A stretch of 64,000 nt of DNA, taken from positions 682,001-746,000 of the forward strand of contig NZ_CP109162.1 of the NCBI RefSeq assembly GCF_035920445.1, written 5' to 3'. Of the stretch, positions 24,829 to 34,200 are shown in pieces (positions within the stretch are counted from its first letter, which is position 1; each line of letters begins with the position of its first letter). The translations under genes and the position numbers were made by a program. The notes under the pieces were generated by a model that worked only from the letters and a program-made list of their open reading frames with translations, ran no database searches and had not been told where the DNA came from. This stretch comes from Nocardia sp. NBC_01730. Lineage in GTDB: Bacteria > Actinomycetota > Actinomycetes > Mycobacteriales > Mycobacteriaceae.

Positions 24829-25480
24829 TCAACGAAGGATCTCGTCTGGGTTGAGTTCGGGGCTGTAGCCGGGCATCAGGTGCAACTCGACGCGGTGGGC
24901 GTTTCGGCCAGCCACGCAGTCACGGCTTTGCTGCGGTGCACCGGGTGCCGGTCGGCGATCACATGGACCTTGCGTCCGGCTTGACGGGGCAGCCGATCCA
25001 GGAACGTGATGAACACCTTCGCGGTGAACCGGCCGGTGAACACCGAAAACCGCAGTGCGCCACGAAAAGCGATGGCAGACATGACATTCACGCGCAGGCG
25101 CTTGCCGTTGACCCGCACCAGCGGAGTGCTGCCCTTCGGTGCCCAGGACCGGCCCGGTGGGGCGGTGTCGCTGCGCAGCCCGCACTGATCGGCCCATGTC
25201 ACCACGGCGTGCTCGCCGCGGGCGCGTGCGACGATGGCGGGATACTCGACCTCCAGCCACTGGGCCACCTTCTCCGATTTCTGCCGGTACGACCGCCGCG
25301 CGGGGCGTTGCGGAGTGAACCCGTGGCGGCGCAGCCATTTGCCCACACCTGCTCGGTCCTGACGACGCCGACGACCATGCGGATCAGCTCGGCAACCAGG
25401 GCGCGGGTCCACAGCGGGCCGCCGATCAACAGCTCCTCAGGGGTGTTCGGGATGCGTGGCGGCGATGGCTTGACTTTCAC
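24829..25480 (-). mobile_element. IS630-family transposase, truncated and frameshifted
   Basis: Minus-strand reading in several frames: EELLIGGPLWTRALVAELIR (about 25375-25440), then GVGKWLRRHGFTPQRPARRS, VVTWADQCGLRSD (first Asp of the DDE triad), HVIADRHPVHRSKAV (second Asp) and, after another frame change near 24900, LMPGYSPELNPDE (Glu). At least two frameshifts break it, and the sequence stops right after the last catalytic motif, so the C-terminus is gone. No terminal inverted repeats were found by eye. It abuts a broken leucine-rich-repeat gene on the other strand. Confidence 0.8.
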
Positions 25481-25489
25481 CGCTGTCCG

Positions 25490-26015
25490 GCACGAACGGC
25501 TGCGCAAGCTAGCCGTGCAGAGCGATGGCCTGCTCGCGGACGCCGTGCGCGGTTTCGCAGCGAGCGACTTACCCGCTCTCACCCATCTAGACCTGTGGTT
25601 GGGCACATCGGATTACGGCGGGGACAGCAGCGTGGCGGATCTGGCATCGATCCTGGCAGGCGACCACCTGCCGAGCGTGAAGTACCTGGCATTGCGCAAC
25701 AGCGAAATCCAGGATGAGATCGCGCCGCGCGCGCTTCGGCGCCCGTGGTGGACCGGCTGGACGTCTCCATGGGCGTGCTGACCGACGACGGTGCAGCGGC
25801 ACTGCTCGACGGTCGATCACTTGCCCATCTGAAATCCCTTGATATGCATCACAATTACCTCAGCCCGGTGATGCTCTCTCCCGACTGCGGGAACACTCGA
25901 ACCGGCGGGCGTGGCCCTGAACCTGGACAGCGACGACGCCGAGTCGTGCACCGAAGAGGATGAGGGCGAGGTCACGACCTGGCGCTATGTCGCGGTCGCG
26001 AGAGTGACTCCCTGA
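25490..26015 (+). pseudogene. STM4015-type leucine-rich-repeat protein, C-terminal half with frameshifts
   Basis: Leucine-rich-repeat-like sequence: LPALTHLDLWLGTSDYGGDS, HLPSVKYLALRNSEIQDEIA, then in a second frame VVDRLDVSMGVLTDDGAAAL and LAHLKSLDMHHNYLSPVML, then in a third frame ALNLDSDDAESCTEEDEGEV and TTWRYVAVARVTP before the stop at 26013-26015. Similar proteins are called STM4015 family. The N-terminal half is absent where the IS630 remnant begins. Frameshifts near 25735 and 25880 make it non-functional. Confidence 0.65.
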
Positions 26016-26114
26016 TGTCGGTGGCTGCCCGCCCCGGAACACGCCGAGGCCCGGACAGTTGCCGTGTTCGGCGATACCGAGCGTAGACCGGGTGCCGTTC
26101 GATCCGGAACACTC

Positions 26115-26567
26115 TTACCTCCGTTGGTGGTGGTTGAGCAGTCGAGTGAGGAGGCGGGTCAAGGTCTGTCGGTCCTCGGCCGGAAGCGGTCCGAGTAGGT
26201 CGTCCTGTACCTTGTCGAGCGCTCGGTCCATTCGTCGCAGTTGCCGATCACCTGCCTCTGTGAGGGTCACGATGTTGCGCCTTCGGTCATTCGGATCCGG
26301 CGTCCGCTCGACAAAACCCTGCTCAGCCAGTTCGTTGATCGCCGCCACCACGTCGCTGCGGTCCATGCTGCACCGGCGACCGAGCTCGGTCTGGCTGGCC
26401 GCGCCGAACTCATCCAGCGCGGCCAGAATGCGGTAGTGGTACCCACGCGCACCCAACTCGCCGAAGCTGTCGGACGCCAACCGGTGGGCGTGCACTGCCA
26501 ACTGGGTGAGCAGCCAACTCGGCTTCACGGTCAGGCGTGCGGGCGTTTCCTCCACGACAGCCACCAT
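26115..26567 (-). CDS. MarR-family transcriptional regulator
   Basis: A 150-residue regulator from ATG 26567 (MVAVVEETPARLTVKPSWLL). Core winged helix: ILAALDEFGAASQTELGRRC, then MDRSDVVAAINELAEQGFVE and the wing RTPDPNDRRRNIVTLTEAGD, the classic MarR DRR-x4-LT signature. The C-terminal dimerisation helix ends NHHQRR. It is transcribed divergently from the SnoaL-like gene, with dyads in the 75-bp gap that suit autoregulation and control of the neighbour. The frame is open far upstream, but this is antisense to the SnoaL-like gene. Confidence 0.9.
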   Translation of the reverse strand: MVAVVEETPARLTVKPSWLLTQLAVHAHRLASDSFGELGARGYHYRILAALDEFGAASQTELGRRCSMDRSDVVAAINELAEQGFVERTPDPNDRRRNIVTLTEAGDRQLRRMDRALDKVQDDLLGPLPAEDRQTLTRLLTRLLNHHQRR

Positions 26568-26572
26568 ACATG

Positions 26573-26629
26573 TTGGCGCAGCCAATGAATGCCCATATAG
26601 TTGGGGATGCCAATATTGGATACGCCAAT
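26573..26629. promoter_or_regulatory. Probable MarR operator cluster
   Basis: The gap holds a perfect 13-bp dyad TTGGC-GCA-GCCAA (26573-26585), a perfect palindrome CCAATATTGG (26610-26619) and ATTGG/CCAAT arms at 26615-26629. The repeated CCAAT/ATTGG half-sites suggest cooperative binding of the divergently encoded MarR protein. The right-hand sites overlap the possible early starts of the SnoaL-like gene. Confidence 0.6.
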
Positions 26630-26642
26630 GAAATGGGATGCT

Positions 26643-27050
26643 ATGTTCACGGACACTCTGATCGCCGACCGTATCGAGATCGCCGACCTGTTCGCCCGCT
26701 TCGCTCGCCTGCTCGACGAGGGGCGATATGAGGATGCCGGCACCATCTACACCGACGATGTGGAGGTCTATTCGCCGCGAAGCCAACTCCGTGGCATCGA
26801 CAAGGTTGTCGACTATATGCGACAGGCTCAGGTCGAGAGCGAACGCACTCAGCACATCAACACTGATCTGTTGGTGAACATTAACGGCGACCAGGCCGTG
26901 GCCTCGGGGAACTCGCTCGTGTACTTCTACCGCGAGGGCCAACCACCCCACCAAACAAGCGGACTGCGACTGGCCTGCACCGCAGTACGGACGCCGGCGG
27001 GCTGGCGATTCCGCGAGGCACGGATCATGCTCGCCTGGATGCGCGATTGA
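26643..27050 (+). CDS. SnoaL-like (NTF2-fold) protein
   Basis: A 135-residue protein from ATG 26643 (GGGA just upstream; in-frame ATGs at 26607 and 26628 would lie within the operator dyads). The fold signature is clear: helix LIADRIEIADLFARFARLLD, EGRYEDAGTIYTDDVEVYSP, GIDKVVDYMRQAQ, AVASGNSLVYFYREG and the final GWRFREARIMLAWMRD. NTF2/SnoaL members include cyclases, isomerases and hydroxylases; catalytic residues cannot be assigned here. Controlled most likely by the divergent MarR regulator. Confidence 0.85.
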   Translation: MFTDTLIADRIEIADLFARFARLLDEGRYEDAGTIYTDDVEVYSPRSQLRGIDKVVDYMRQAQVESERTQHINTDLLVNINGDQAVASGNSLVYFYREGQPPHQTSGLRLACTAVRTPAGWRFREARIMLAWMRD

Positions 27051-27988
27051 TCTCTCCGGGAGGCGCGGCCGCTTCAAGATCGCGAGTGTGGGGGTGAGGT
27101 GCATGCTGCCACGACGTGTCGCGGGCTGATCACAGTGCGTCGACAAGGAACTTGCCGGTGGCAGTGGTAGCACGGCGGTCGCAGCCCACGGCCGTGACGT
27201 AGCCGACCCACGGCTCTCCAGGTCAGCCCTCGGTGCGGGGGTCGCACGAGAGCAAGCGGGGACGAATTGCGTGGACTCGCTATCAAGTCGTCGGCGGCGA
27301 CGGGGGGTGTTTGTGGAGTAGAGGGCTGCGGTGGTGGGGTCGAGGTCGGTGATCGGGAGTCGTAGCGGATGTCCGCGGCTGCGTCGGAAGCGAATCACTC
27401 AGTGCCCGTATGAGTTCTGTTCGAGCGTAGTGGCGGTGCCCTTGGCTGCGGACGGCGTTGGGCCCGTCGGGCAGGTAGCGAAATCGGAACCCTGGCACCG
27501 GGTGTGATGCGGCGTGGAGTGCGTCAAGGGAGACGCCGAGTATGACGATTGATTCAAGGGCGTGGCCGTCGAGCGCTATGAATGCTCCTGTGCCGGTGGC
27601 AGGTTGGTGCTCGTAGACGGTGACTGGACACCACTGCGAAAACCGCTGTTCGGCGGGGCAAGCCGGGGCCGACGAGGGGTACGGGCTGCCGTCCGCACCT
27701 TGCTGTCCGTACTTTGTCTTCCCGGTCGGCATTCCAGCCGCCTCCACACCGACGCCCAGATATCACAGCCTCGTACAACTGTAGGCGACCTCGACCTCGG
27801 CATCCAGGATCGCGAAACACCCAACGAGCCCACCGACGCGATCCCGGAAAGCACCCCCAGCCATCAAGGGCAGACAGAGACAAGCAGCTTAAACGCAAGC
27901 TAAAAGACTTCCCTGTCATGGGAGTTGGTGGCGGGGAGGGGATAAGTGAAAATATCGGGGTGAGGTGGATGACGGGTGGGAGCGGGCT
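27051..27988. other. Stretch before the toxin locus, no intact gene supported
   Basis: About 940 bases between the SnoaL-like gene and the immunity-like gene. A minus-strand frame at about 27283-27747 has a protein-like centre (TGAFIALDGHALESIVILGV, PGFRFRYLPDGPNAV) but weak ends and no ribosome-binding site; it may be a relic or a small unknown gene. The plus-strand 27900-27988 stretch is the likely promoter region of the toxin locus. Confidence 0.4.
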
Positions 27989-29584
27989 GTGAGCGATCAC
28001 AACAAGGACGACCCGGCGGATGGGGTAGGCGAGAACAGCGAGCCGGATGTCGGTTTCAGTTTGTCGCCGGATGCCCCGGATGCTGCGGATGCGCCGGATG
28101 CTGCGGATGCGCCGGATGTTGCGGATGCGCCGGATGTTGCGGATGCGTCGGATGTAGTTGAGGGTGTCGTGGTTTCTGAGGGGGGTGGTGAGGCGGCTGA
28201 GGGCCGGGATCGGGTGTTGGCGCGGGAGATCGCGGATGTGTTGGCTGGGGCTGCTCCGGAGGGGTGGCGGCAGTTGGATGCGGTGTTCGCGTTGACCACG
28301 GTCAATGGGTATGCCGAGGTGGTTTATACCGATGGTGAGCGTTCGATGCGCGCGGAGCCGCCTGCGGTGGTGTTGGAGCGGGTGCGGGAGCATCGGGGGT
28401 TGGTCGCGGAGTTGGATGGGGAGCCGTGGTGGCGGTTGCTGGTCCGGTTGAGTGCGGTGGGGGAGTTCGAGGTCGATTACGACTTCGGTGATGAGCCGTT
28501 CCCGGATGGGCAGTTGTTCGAGCCCGAGTCTTATCGCGCGGATGTGGAAGTGTTCCCGCGTGAGACGTTGCCGGTGTGGCTGGCTGCGTATATCGGGCAT
28601 GGTGGGCGGCAGGCGCGTACCCCGCAGGACGCGGCGGTAGGGGCTCGGGCCGACCGGGCGGGCAAGGTGTGGCCGTCGTTGGCGGAGAACGAGTTTCCTG
28701 ATTTCCCGGAGATGTGGGCGCGGTGGGCGTGTATTTCGGCGGCTTTCGTCGCGGCGGGTTCGGATTGGGGTCCGCGGGTGTTGCCGTCGATGGGCTGGTT
28801 CGAAAGCTCGCGGCGTGGTGGGTGCACGTTGTATTCGCTGCCGGGTGGTCGTGCGGTGTTGTCGGGTGGGGTGTGGGAGTCGGCGAATCTGGATGCCACC
28901 TATAACGATGGTGCGCCGATGCCGAGGTTTTATGCGGGCGCACCGGAGTGGGTGGCTAATCCGGTGCTGAACCCGCGGGCAGCGACGGGGTTGATGTCGT
29001 TTGTTTATTGGTGGGAGGGTGGGCGTTGGTATCGGGGTGAGTCCCCGTCGGCGGAGCAGTGCGCTACGGCGGTGCCGGGGGTGTGGACGGCGAACACGGT
29101 GGTCGGGATCGTCGCGGGTTTGGCCGCGCAGCCACCGAGCGCGCAACACCGCAGCGCCGCGGCGGCTTTGGTGTCTGCCGCCGAGGTGGGTGTGGTGACC
29201 CGGGACACGGTGGTGAACCTGTTCGCCGAGGACGACCGGTTCGATATCGATGGCGCGATGTATCAGTTGACGCTGGCGGGGGTGGTGGCGTCGCTGCCAC
29301 AGCAGATGCCGGAAGAGGAAGCGATCTTCCGGGTCCGTTCCTATGTCGAGGGTCGTGGTTTGGACACGACGGGTTACCCACTCGATCAGCTGGTCGGTGA
29401 CCGGTTCAGTTGCGGCTGGATGGTGTATGTGCCGGTACCTCGGGGTGAGATCGCGATCGGCCGGGCCATCTTCTACATCGCTGATGACGGAGTGCTGGAA
29501 CACTCGTCGTCCTCGATCGCTCCGACCACGTTCGTGAAGGGTTTCGAGCAGCGTTTCCAGCAACGCCAAGGCGCGCAGGTATGA
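27989..29584 (+). CDS. YezG-type immunity-like protein of the toxin locus
   Basis: A 531-residue acidic protein from GTG 27989 (GGGAG upstream; GTG 27965 is an alternative). The N-terminus has five hexapeptide repeats (DAPDxA). Residues about 75-215 resemble the YezG/DUF600 immunity family: TTVNGYAEVVYTDGE, WWRLLVRLSAVGEFEVDYDF, GDEPFPDGQLFEPESYRADV and PRETLPVWLAAYI. The middle is unassigned. The C-terminal part (DRFSCGWMVYVPVPRGEIAI, GRAIFYIADDGVLEHSSSSI) resembles YrhB-like immunity domains. Family knowledge: YezG proteins neutralise type VII-secreted toxins. It is the first gene of the plus-strand set leading to the giant toxin-like ORF, so it may protect against one or more of its domains; this is inference. 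Confidence 0.65.
   Translation: MSDHNKDDPADGVGENSEPDVGFSLSPDAPDAADAPDAADAPDVADAPDVADASDVVEGVVVSEGGGEAAEGRDRVLAREIADVLAGAAPEGWRQLDAVFALTTVNGYAEVVYTDGERSMRAEPPAVVLERVREHRGLVAELDGEPWWRLLVRLSAVGEFEVDYDFGDEPFPDGQLFEPESYRADVEVFPRETLPVWLAAYIGHGGRQARTPQDAAVGARADRAGKVWPSLAENEFPDFPEMWARWACISAAFVAAGSDWGPRVLPSMGWFESSRRGGCTLYSLPGGRAVLSGGVWESANLDATYNDGAPMPRFYAGAPEWVANPVLNPRAATGLMSFVYWWEGGRWYRGESPSAEQCATAVPGVWTANTVVGIVAGLAAQPPSAQHRSAAAALVSAAEVGVVTRDTVVNLFAEDDRFDIDGAMYQLTLAGVVASLPQQMPEEEAIFRVRSYVEGRGLDTTGYPLDQLVGDRFSCGWMVYVPVPRGEIAIGRAIFYIADDGVLEHSSSSIAPTTFVKGFEQRFQQRQGAQV
28070..28159 (+). repeat. 18-bp tandem repeat encoding DAPDxA hexapeptides
   Basis: Five head-to-tail 18-bp units within the immunity-like gene encode DAPDAA, DAPDAA, DAPDVA, DAPDVA and DASDVV. 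The units are nearly identical in DNA, so copy number can change by slippage without shifting the frame. Confidence 0.9.
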
Positions 29585-29625
29585 CCAGGTCCAGCTCGGT
29601 TACGCGGGAAAGATGAGGGTTGCGC

Positions 29626-29985
29626 ATGACGCAGAACGAAAGCCTCGACGTCGACACCACAGCTTTGAAAGAAGCCGGCGGTGCTCTCGCCGAGGCCCAG
29701 GAAGCGTTGATCAACCACAGCAGGACAGCGGCGTCGTTGTGGGGCAAGTTCCTGACCGTCGCCGCGGGTGATGATTTCAGCGAGGACTTCATCCGAGACA
29801 AGGGCGGGCAGCAAGGCCTGCGGACACAGTTCACCGCGGTGCACGACGGAAACAACAGTGCCGCCGAGGTGGTCGGTGACGCGTCCAAGGGGCAGGTCGA
29901 TGCGGCGGATTCGTTGAAGAATGTCGATATCGGGTCCGGTCACACCATCGCCAACACTGTCCCGAACGTCACGGTGAAGGGTTGA
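29626..29985 (+). CDS. Small ESX-associated protein (EspC/DUF2580-like)
   Basis: A 119-residue helical protein from ATG 29626: LDVDTTALKEAGGALAEAQE, then helices around SRTAASLWGKFLTVAAGDDF and GLRTQFTAVHDGNNSAAEVV. There is no signal peptide. Length, helical hairpin and position just ahead of a CpnT-like toxin gene match the small ESX-secretion-associated partners (DUF2580/EspC-like) found in such loci. It probably pairs with the N-terminal domain of the giant protein for type VII export. The next gene starts 3 bp after its stop. No ESX core component gene is in the window. Confidence 0.75.
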   Translation: MTQNESLDVDTTALKEAGGALAEAQEALINHSRTAASLWGKFLTVAAGDDFSEDFIRDKGGQQGLRTQFTAVHDGNNSAAEVVGDASKGQVDAADSLKNVDIGSGHTIANTVPNVTVKG

Positions 29986-29988
29986 GGC

Positions 29989-30159
29989 ATGGCGGATGAT
30001 TTTGCCGACGCTTCCTTCGCGGAAGCGATGGATTCCTTTACCCAGCAGATGCAGTTGATTTCGGGGTTACAGCAGCAGCGGGCCCGGTTGACCGTGTCGG
30101 CTTCGGGTCGGGTAAGGCCGTCGGATCGGTCTTCTGGAGTTTACGATTCCAGCTGGTGA
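29989..30159 (+). CDS. 56-residue YbaB-like remnant
   Basis: ATG 29989 to TGA 30157-30159 encodes MADDFADASFAEAMDSFTQQ, then MQLISGLQQQRARLTVSASG and a non-conserved tail. The helical start and the LQQQRARLTVSAS stretch look like the N-terminal third of the YbaB/EbfC-like proteins that usually sit between an EspC-like gene and a CpnT-like gene in Nocardia. The expected beta-sheet part (VTVNADG-type) is missing. About 145 bases without a clear gene separate it from the toxin start, perhaps the decayed remainder. Confidence 0.55.
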   Translation: MADDFADASFAEAMDSFTQQMQLISGLQQQRARLTVSASGRVRPSDRSSGVYDSSW

Positions 30160-30305
30160 CCTGAGATGGGTTGCCATGTCCGCTGATTCGGTGCTATCGA
30201 ATTTCGATGGGGTTTCGGTAGCGTGTGTGTGGTGTGGTCGGTCCGTCCCTGAGTATTTCGGGCTGTGTGTCCGATCTTATTTCCGTCGGGTCCGGGTGAT
30301 CTGAC

Positions 30306-31290
30306 ATGGGTATTCCGTTTCCTCCTCCGGGGATGGCGTGGCTCAGTTATCTGGTCGGTGTCAAGCTGCCGACGATCGATGAAGACGACGTCGGCCAGGT
30401 GCAGCAGGGTTTCGAGCATCTGCAGCAGAACATCAACGGCACGGTGATTCCGGTGGTGGCCATGGCGCGGAACAAATCGCGTCGGGCGTATCCGGAGGGT
30501 GACGGCGCGGATGGTATCGACAAATATTTGGCGCGGATCATCTCGCACAACAAAAGTGTCGCGGGTGGCTATGGTGAGCTGGCCAAAGGGATTCACAGTT
30601 ACCGCGGTCAGGTCGTCTCGGCGAAGCTGAACGGTATCTTCGGGCTGATCTGGATGGGCACCGAGTTCGCCAGCAGTAGTCTGTGGGGTCCGGGTGCGCC
30701 GTTGCAACAGGCGTACGCGGTCGCCTCGACCCGGATCTTCTTCCGCTGGCTGGCCTCGCGTGTGACACAGGAAACCGCGGAGATCCTGGCGCGTATGGCC
30801 ACCAGGATCGCGATCGAGGACACCCCACGGCTGGTGCAGTGGATCACCAGTGACGTGGCGAAAGAAATCTTCAAACACATGGGGAAGGAAGCGTTCCAAG
30901 AGTTCTACCAGGGGACCGGGCAGGAGCTTCTCGTCGAGGCCGAGATGATCCGTGAGGGTTATCAAGAAAAACTGGACTGGGAAGCGATCAAACAGAACGC
31001 GGTGATCTCCACCATCGCCGGCGGTATCGGCGGTATCGGTGGGCTCGGTATGCAGAAGCTGACCCAGAAATTCAACTGGAACAGCGGCGCCCGCTGGGAC
31101 CGGATACGAACCGGTGTCGTCGTCGGTGGTGGCGCGGGGCTCATCGGCCAGGTCGGAGCGATGGTCTCCAACGGCCTGATCTACAACAACTGGCAGACCG
31201 ATATCTACGCGTGGTCCGGTGGCGTCGCCGGTGGCGCGGTCCCCGGAGTGATCGGCGGGTTCCGCGCACCCCGGGTCGGTGAAGGCCAAC
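30306..31290 (+). other. CpnT-like WXG100-type N-terminal domain of the giant protein
   Basis: Residues 1 to about 330. It opens MGIPFPPPGMAWLSYLVGVK, followed by DEDDVGQVQQGFEHLQQNIN. This is close to the start of actinobacterial CpnT-like proteins, where this helical domain is the export signal and pairs with small ESX partners. A Gly-rich hydrophobic hairpin follows (VVVGGGAGLIGQVGAMVSNG and SGGVAGGAVPGVIGGF), which could insert into a membrane. The assignment is by sequence style and context. Confidence 0.7.
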
Positions 31291-34200
31291 GGATGCGCCG
31301 CAGCGACTTCACCCTCATCGCCGGACAACCCGATATCGGTGACGGCACCACAACCAGCAACCCGACAACCACCACCACAACCCCCCCGATAAACACCAAC
31401 ACCAACACCGGCACCAACACCAACACCAACACCGGCACCGGCACCAACACCGGGGCCGGCACCGGGGTCGGGGTCGGGAACGGTCGGGCGTCCGGCGATA
31501 CCTCGCCGACAGCGAACACGACCACGAATCAAGGGCACAGCAACACCACCACCGAGCCCGGCCACGCCGAGGGGAACGGGTCCGATACTGCGGCGGCATC
31601 GAACACCACCGAGGACGGATCCCCACAAGCATCGCAAGCCTCGGCGTCGACCGCGCCGCCTGCCGCGGCAGCCACCACCACTACCGAGACCGGTGCCGGA
31701 CCGGCTGGTGGTGCGGTAGGCACCGACCCGCACGGTGGGGCGCTGGTCACCGGAACCCAGCACAGCGAACCCACAGCAGGCCTCGGATCCACCGGGAACA
31801 CAGCCGCAGACCCCACCCCGGTCGACGGGCAAGCCACCACACACGCCGACACCCCTGCCCCCGCCACCGGCGCCCCCGCCACCGACACCCCCGCCACCGA
31901 CACCCCTGCCACTGGTGGGCCTGCCGCCGGCGCCCCTGCCGCCGGTGCTGGTGGGTCTGTTGCTGGTGGGCCTGCTGCTGGTGGACCGGCGTCGGGGTCG
32001 GGTGCGGGCAGGAGTTCGGCGGCAGTGCCGGGTGGCTCGAGCCAGGCCGGTAGCGGTAGTGCATCGAGTACTGCCGGTGCCGGGCGCTCGTCGTCTGCCG
32101 CGTCGGGTCGGCGCGGTACGAGCGCGGACCGGTCACGGTCGAGCGCGGTACCGGATACCTCCGATACCGAGCCACGAACAACGCCACGCGCTGCCGGTGC
32201 CGGGGCCGCCGGATCCGACGCAGCGGCCGCTTTCCGCAACATCATGAGAGACACCACCGGAATCGTCGCAGAAATACAAGCGGCCAGCGCGCCCAGCCAC
32301 GCCACCAGCGACACCACCAGCGACACCACCAGCGACACAGCTGGCACCCAGGCCGAATCAACCGCCACCCCCGAATCGGCCACTATCCCCGAATCGGCGG
32401 CCGATTCCTCGACCGCGCAACCGGACACGAGCGAGACCGGCGGGGGGCTGGCAGATGACCAACAGGCCCCAACCCACTCGCCCGACCCCGCCACAACCAC
32501 CCAGTACAACGGCGAGACCGGACCGGAATCCCACGGTGAGCCTCGGGCTGGTTCGGACACTGATGGCGGCACTCGGGCTGATGGCGCGACTTCGGATGAC
32601 CCGGCCAGGGGTGGTGATTCGGATTCGCGCACTCCGGATGACACGCGGTCCGACGGTGAGGTCAAGCCGGAGTCCGATGGTGAGGTCGGGCCGGAGTCCG
32701 AGGGTGAGTCTCGGGCTGGTTCGGACACTGATGGCGGCGCTCGGGCTGATGGTGAGTCTTCGATTGATCCGGATGGTGATTCGGATTCGGATTCGCGCAC
32801 TCCGGATGACGCACAGTCCGATGGTGAGGTCGGGCCGGAGTCTGATGGTGAGGTCGGGCCGGAGTCTGATGGTGGGTCTCGGGCTGGTTCGGATGGTGAT
32901 TCGGGTTCGGGTGGTCGGGGTGATGGGGTTGGTCCGGGTCCGGAGGTGGGCAGTGTCGATTTGACGGGGCAGTGTGCTGCTCGGTCGACGAATGTGTTGG
33001 CTGCGCAGTATCCGACTGCGGGTATTCGGCCGGTGGGGTCGTCGGATCCTGCTGGTGTGGGTTCGGATGTGTATCAGAGGCAGATCGGTGCGGAGTTGGT
33101 CCGGTCGGGGAGTGGGTTGGCGCCGAGTGCGTCGTTGGAGTCGAAACGGTTGTATAGCGAGGCTGCGGCTGAGCGTAACCGGTTGCGGGAGGAAGCCGAG
33201 CGGGTCAAAGGGCAGCAGCGTACGCGTCAGAAGAAACGCACGAGGCGGGTCGGGCGTGTGCAGGGGCGGTTGGAGACCGCGTTGGCGCGGGTGCGGGACG
33301 GGCAGCCGATCGCTGCGGGTTTGCGGCAGCAGTTGGATCGGGTGTCCGCGCGTACGGGTCGAACCACCGAGCAGGTGTTGACACAGCGTATCCAGCAACT
33401 GCAGGACCGTGCCCAGAGCCGTGAGCGGGTCGAGGGGCAGCGGACCCGGGAGCGTGAACAAGAGCTGGAGACCAAGGCCGGTACGGAAAGAGACCGGCTG
33501 CTGAAACTGTCTCGGGATACCGGGCAGGTCACTGGTGAGCGGTGGCGGCGGATGTCGCGGTTCGATCAGCTCGAACACCAGACGATGGTTCTGGGTGAGG
33601 GCGCCACCTTGGTGACGGTGCTGGCTTTCGATACCTCCGGGGACAACACCGTCGGTGGGCATGTGGTCCATTTATCTGTTGAGCATGGTGTGGTGATGAT
33701 CTACGACCCGGAGACCGGGTTGAAGAAGGTTTTCACTCCGGAGGCGATCCCGGAGGTCACCGACAAGATCTGGGTGACCGCGATCCGGTTCGACGGCTCG
33801 AAGCTGACCCCTTACACCGTGAATGTCGTCAACGGCGCCGACGACGAAGACGAGCGTGACCGGGTGCGGCGGTTCCTCGACGCGGATGAACAAGACCGGT
33901 TGAAACGGCAACTGGATTACGCGTTGGACCGGTTACGCGCCGAGCATCGCGATACCCGTACGCAATTCGATGACCTCGCGCGGGCGGCGGGAGTCAGCGA
34001 CCCGGACGTGCTGGATGCGTTACGCGACCCCGACCGCTACACCGATGCGCTGGCCCGGCTTCCCGCGCCCGCGCTCACCGAGACAATGACCGTCGCGGAG
34101 CAGGTGCGTCTGCTCGAGGCACGGGACCGGTTGCGTGACAGCGTCGCTCACCTGCACAAGGTCGAGCAGACCATGGACTCGTTACAGGAAGCGTTGGGGC

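Noticed and set aside
27283-27747. Minus-strand 154-codon frame before the toxin locus
   Set aside because: Only the central part looks protein-like, with no ribosome-binding site, promoter or family match; mentioned in the gap entry instead.
27554-29569. 671-codon minus-strand frame opposite the immunity-like gene
   Set aside because: His/Arg/Pro-rich shadow translation caused by GC-rich third positions of the plus-strand gene.
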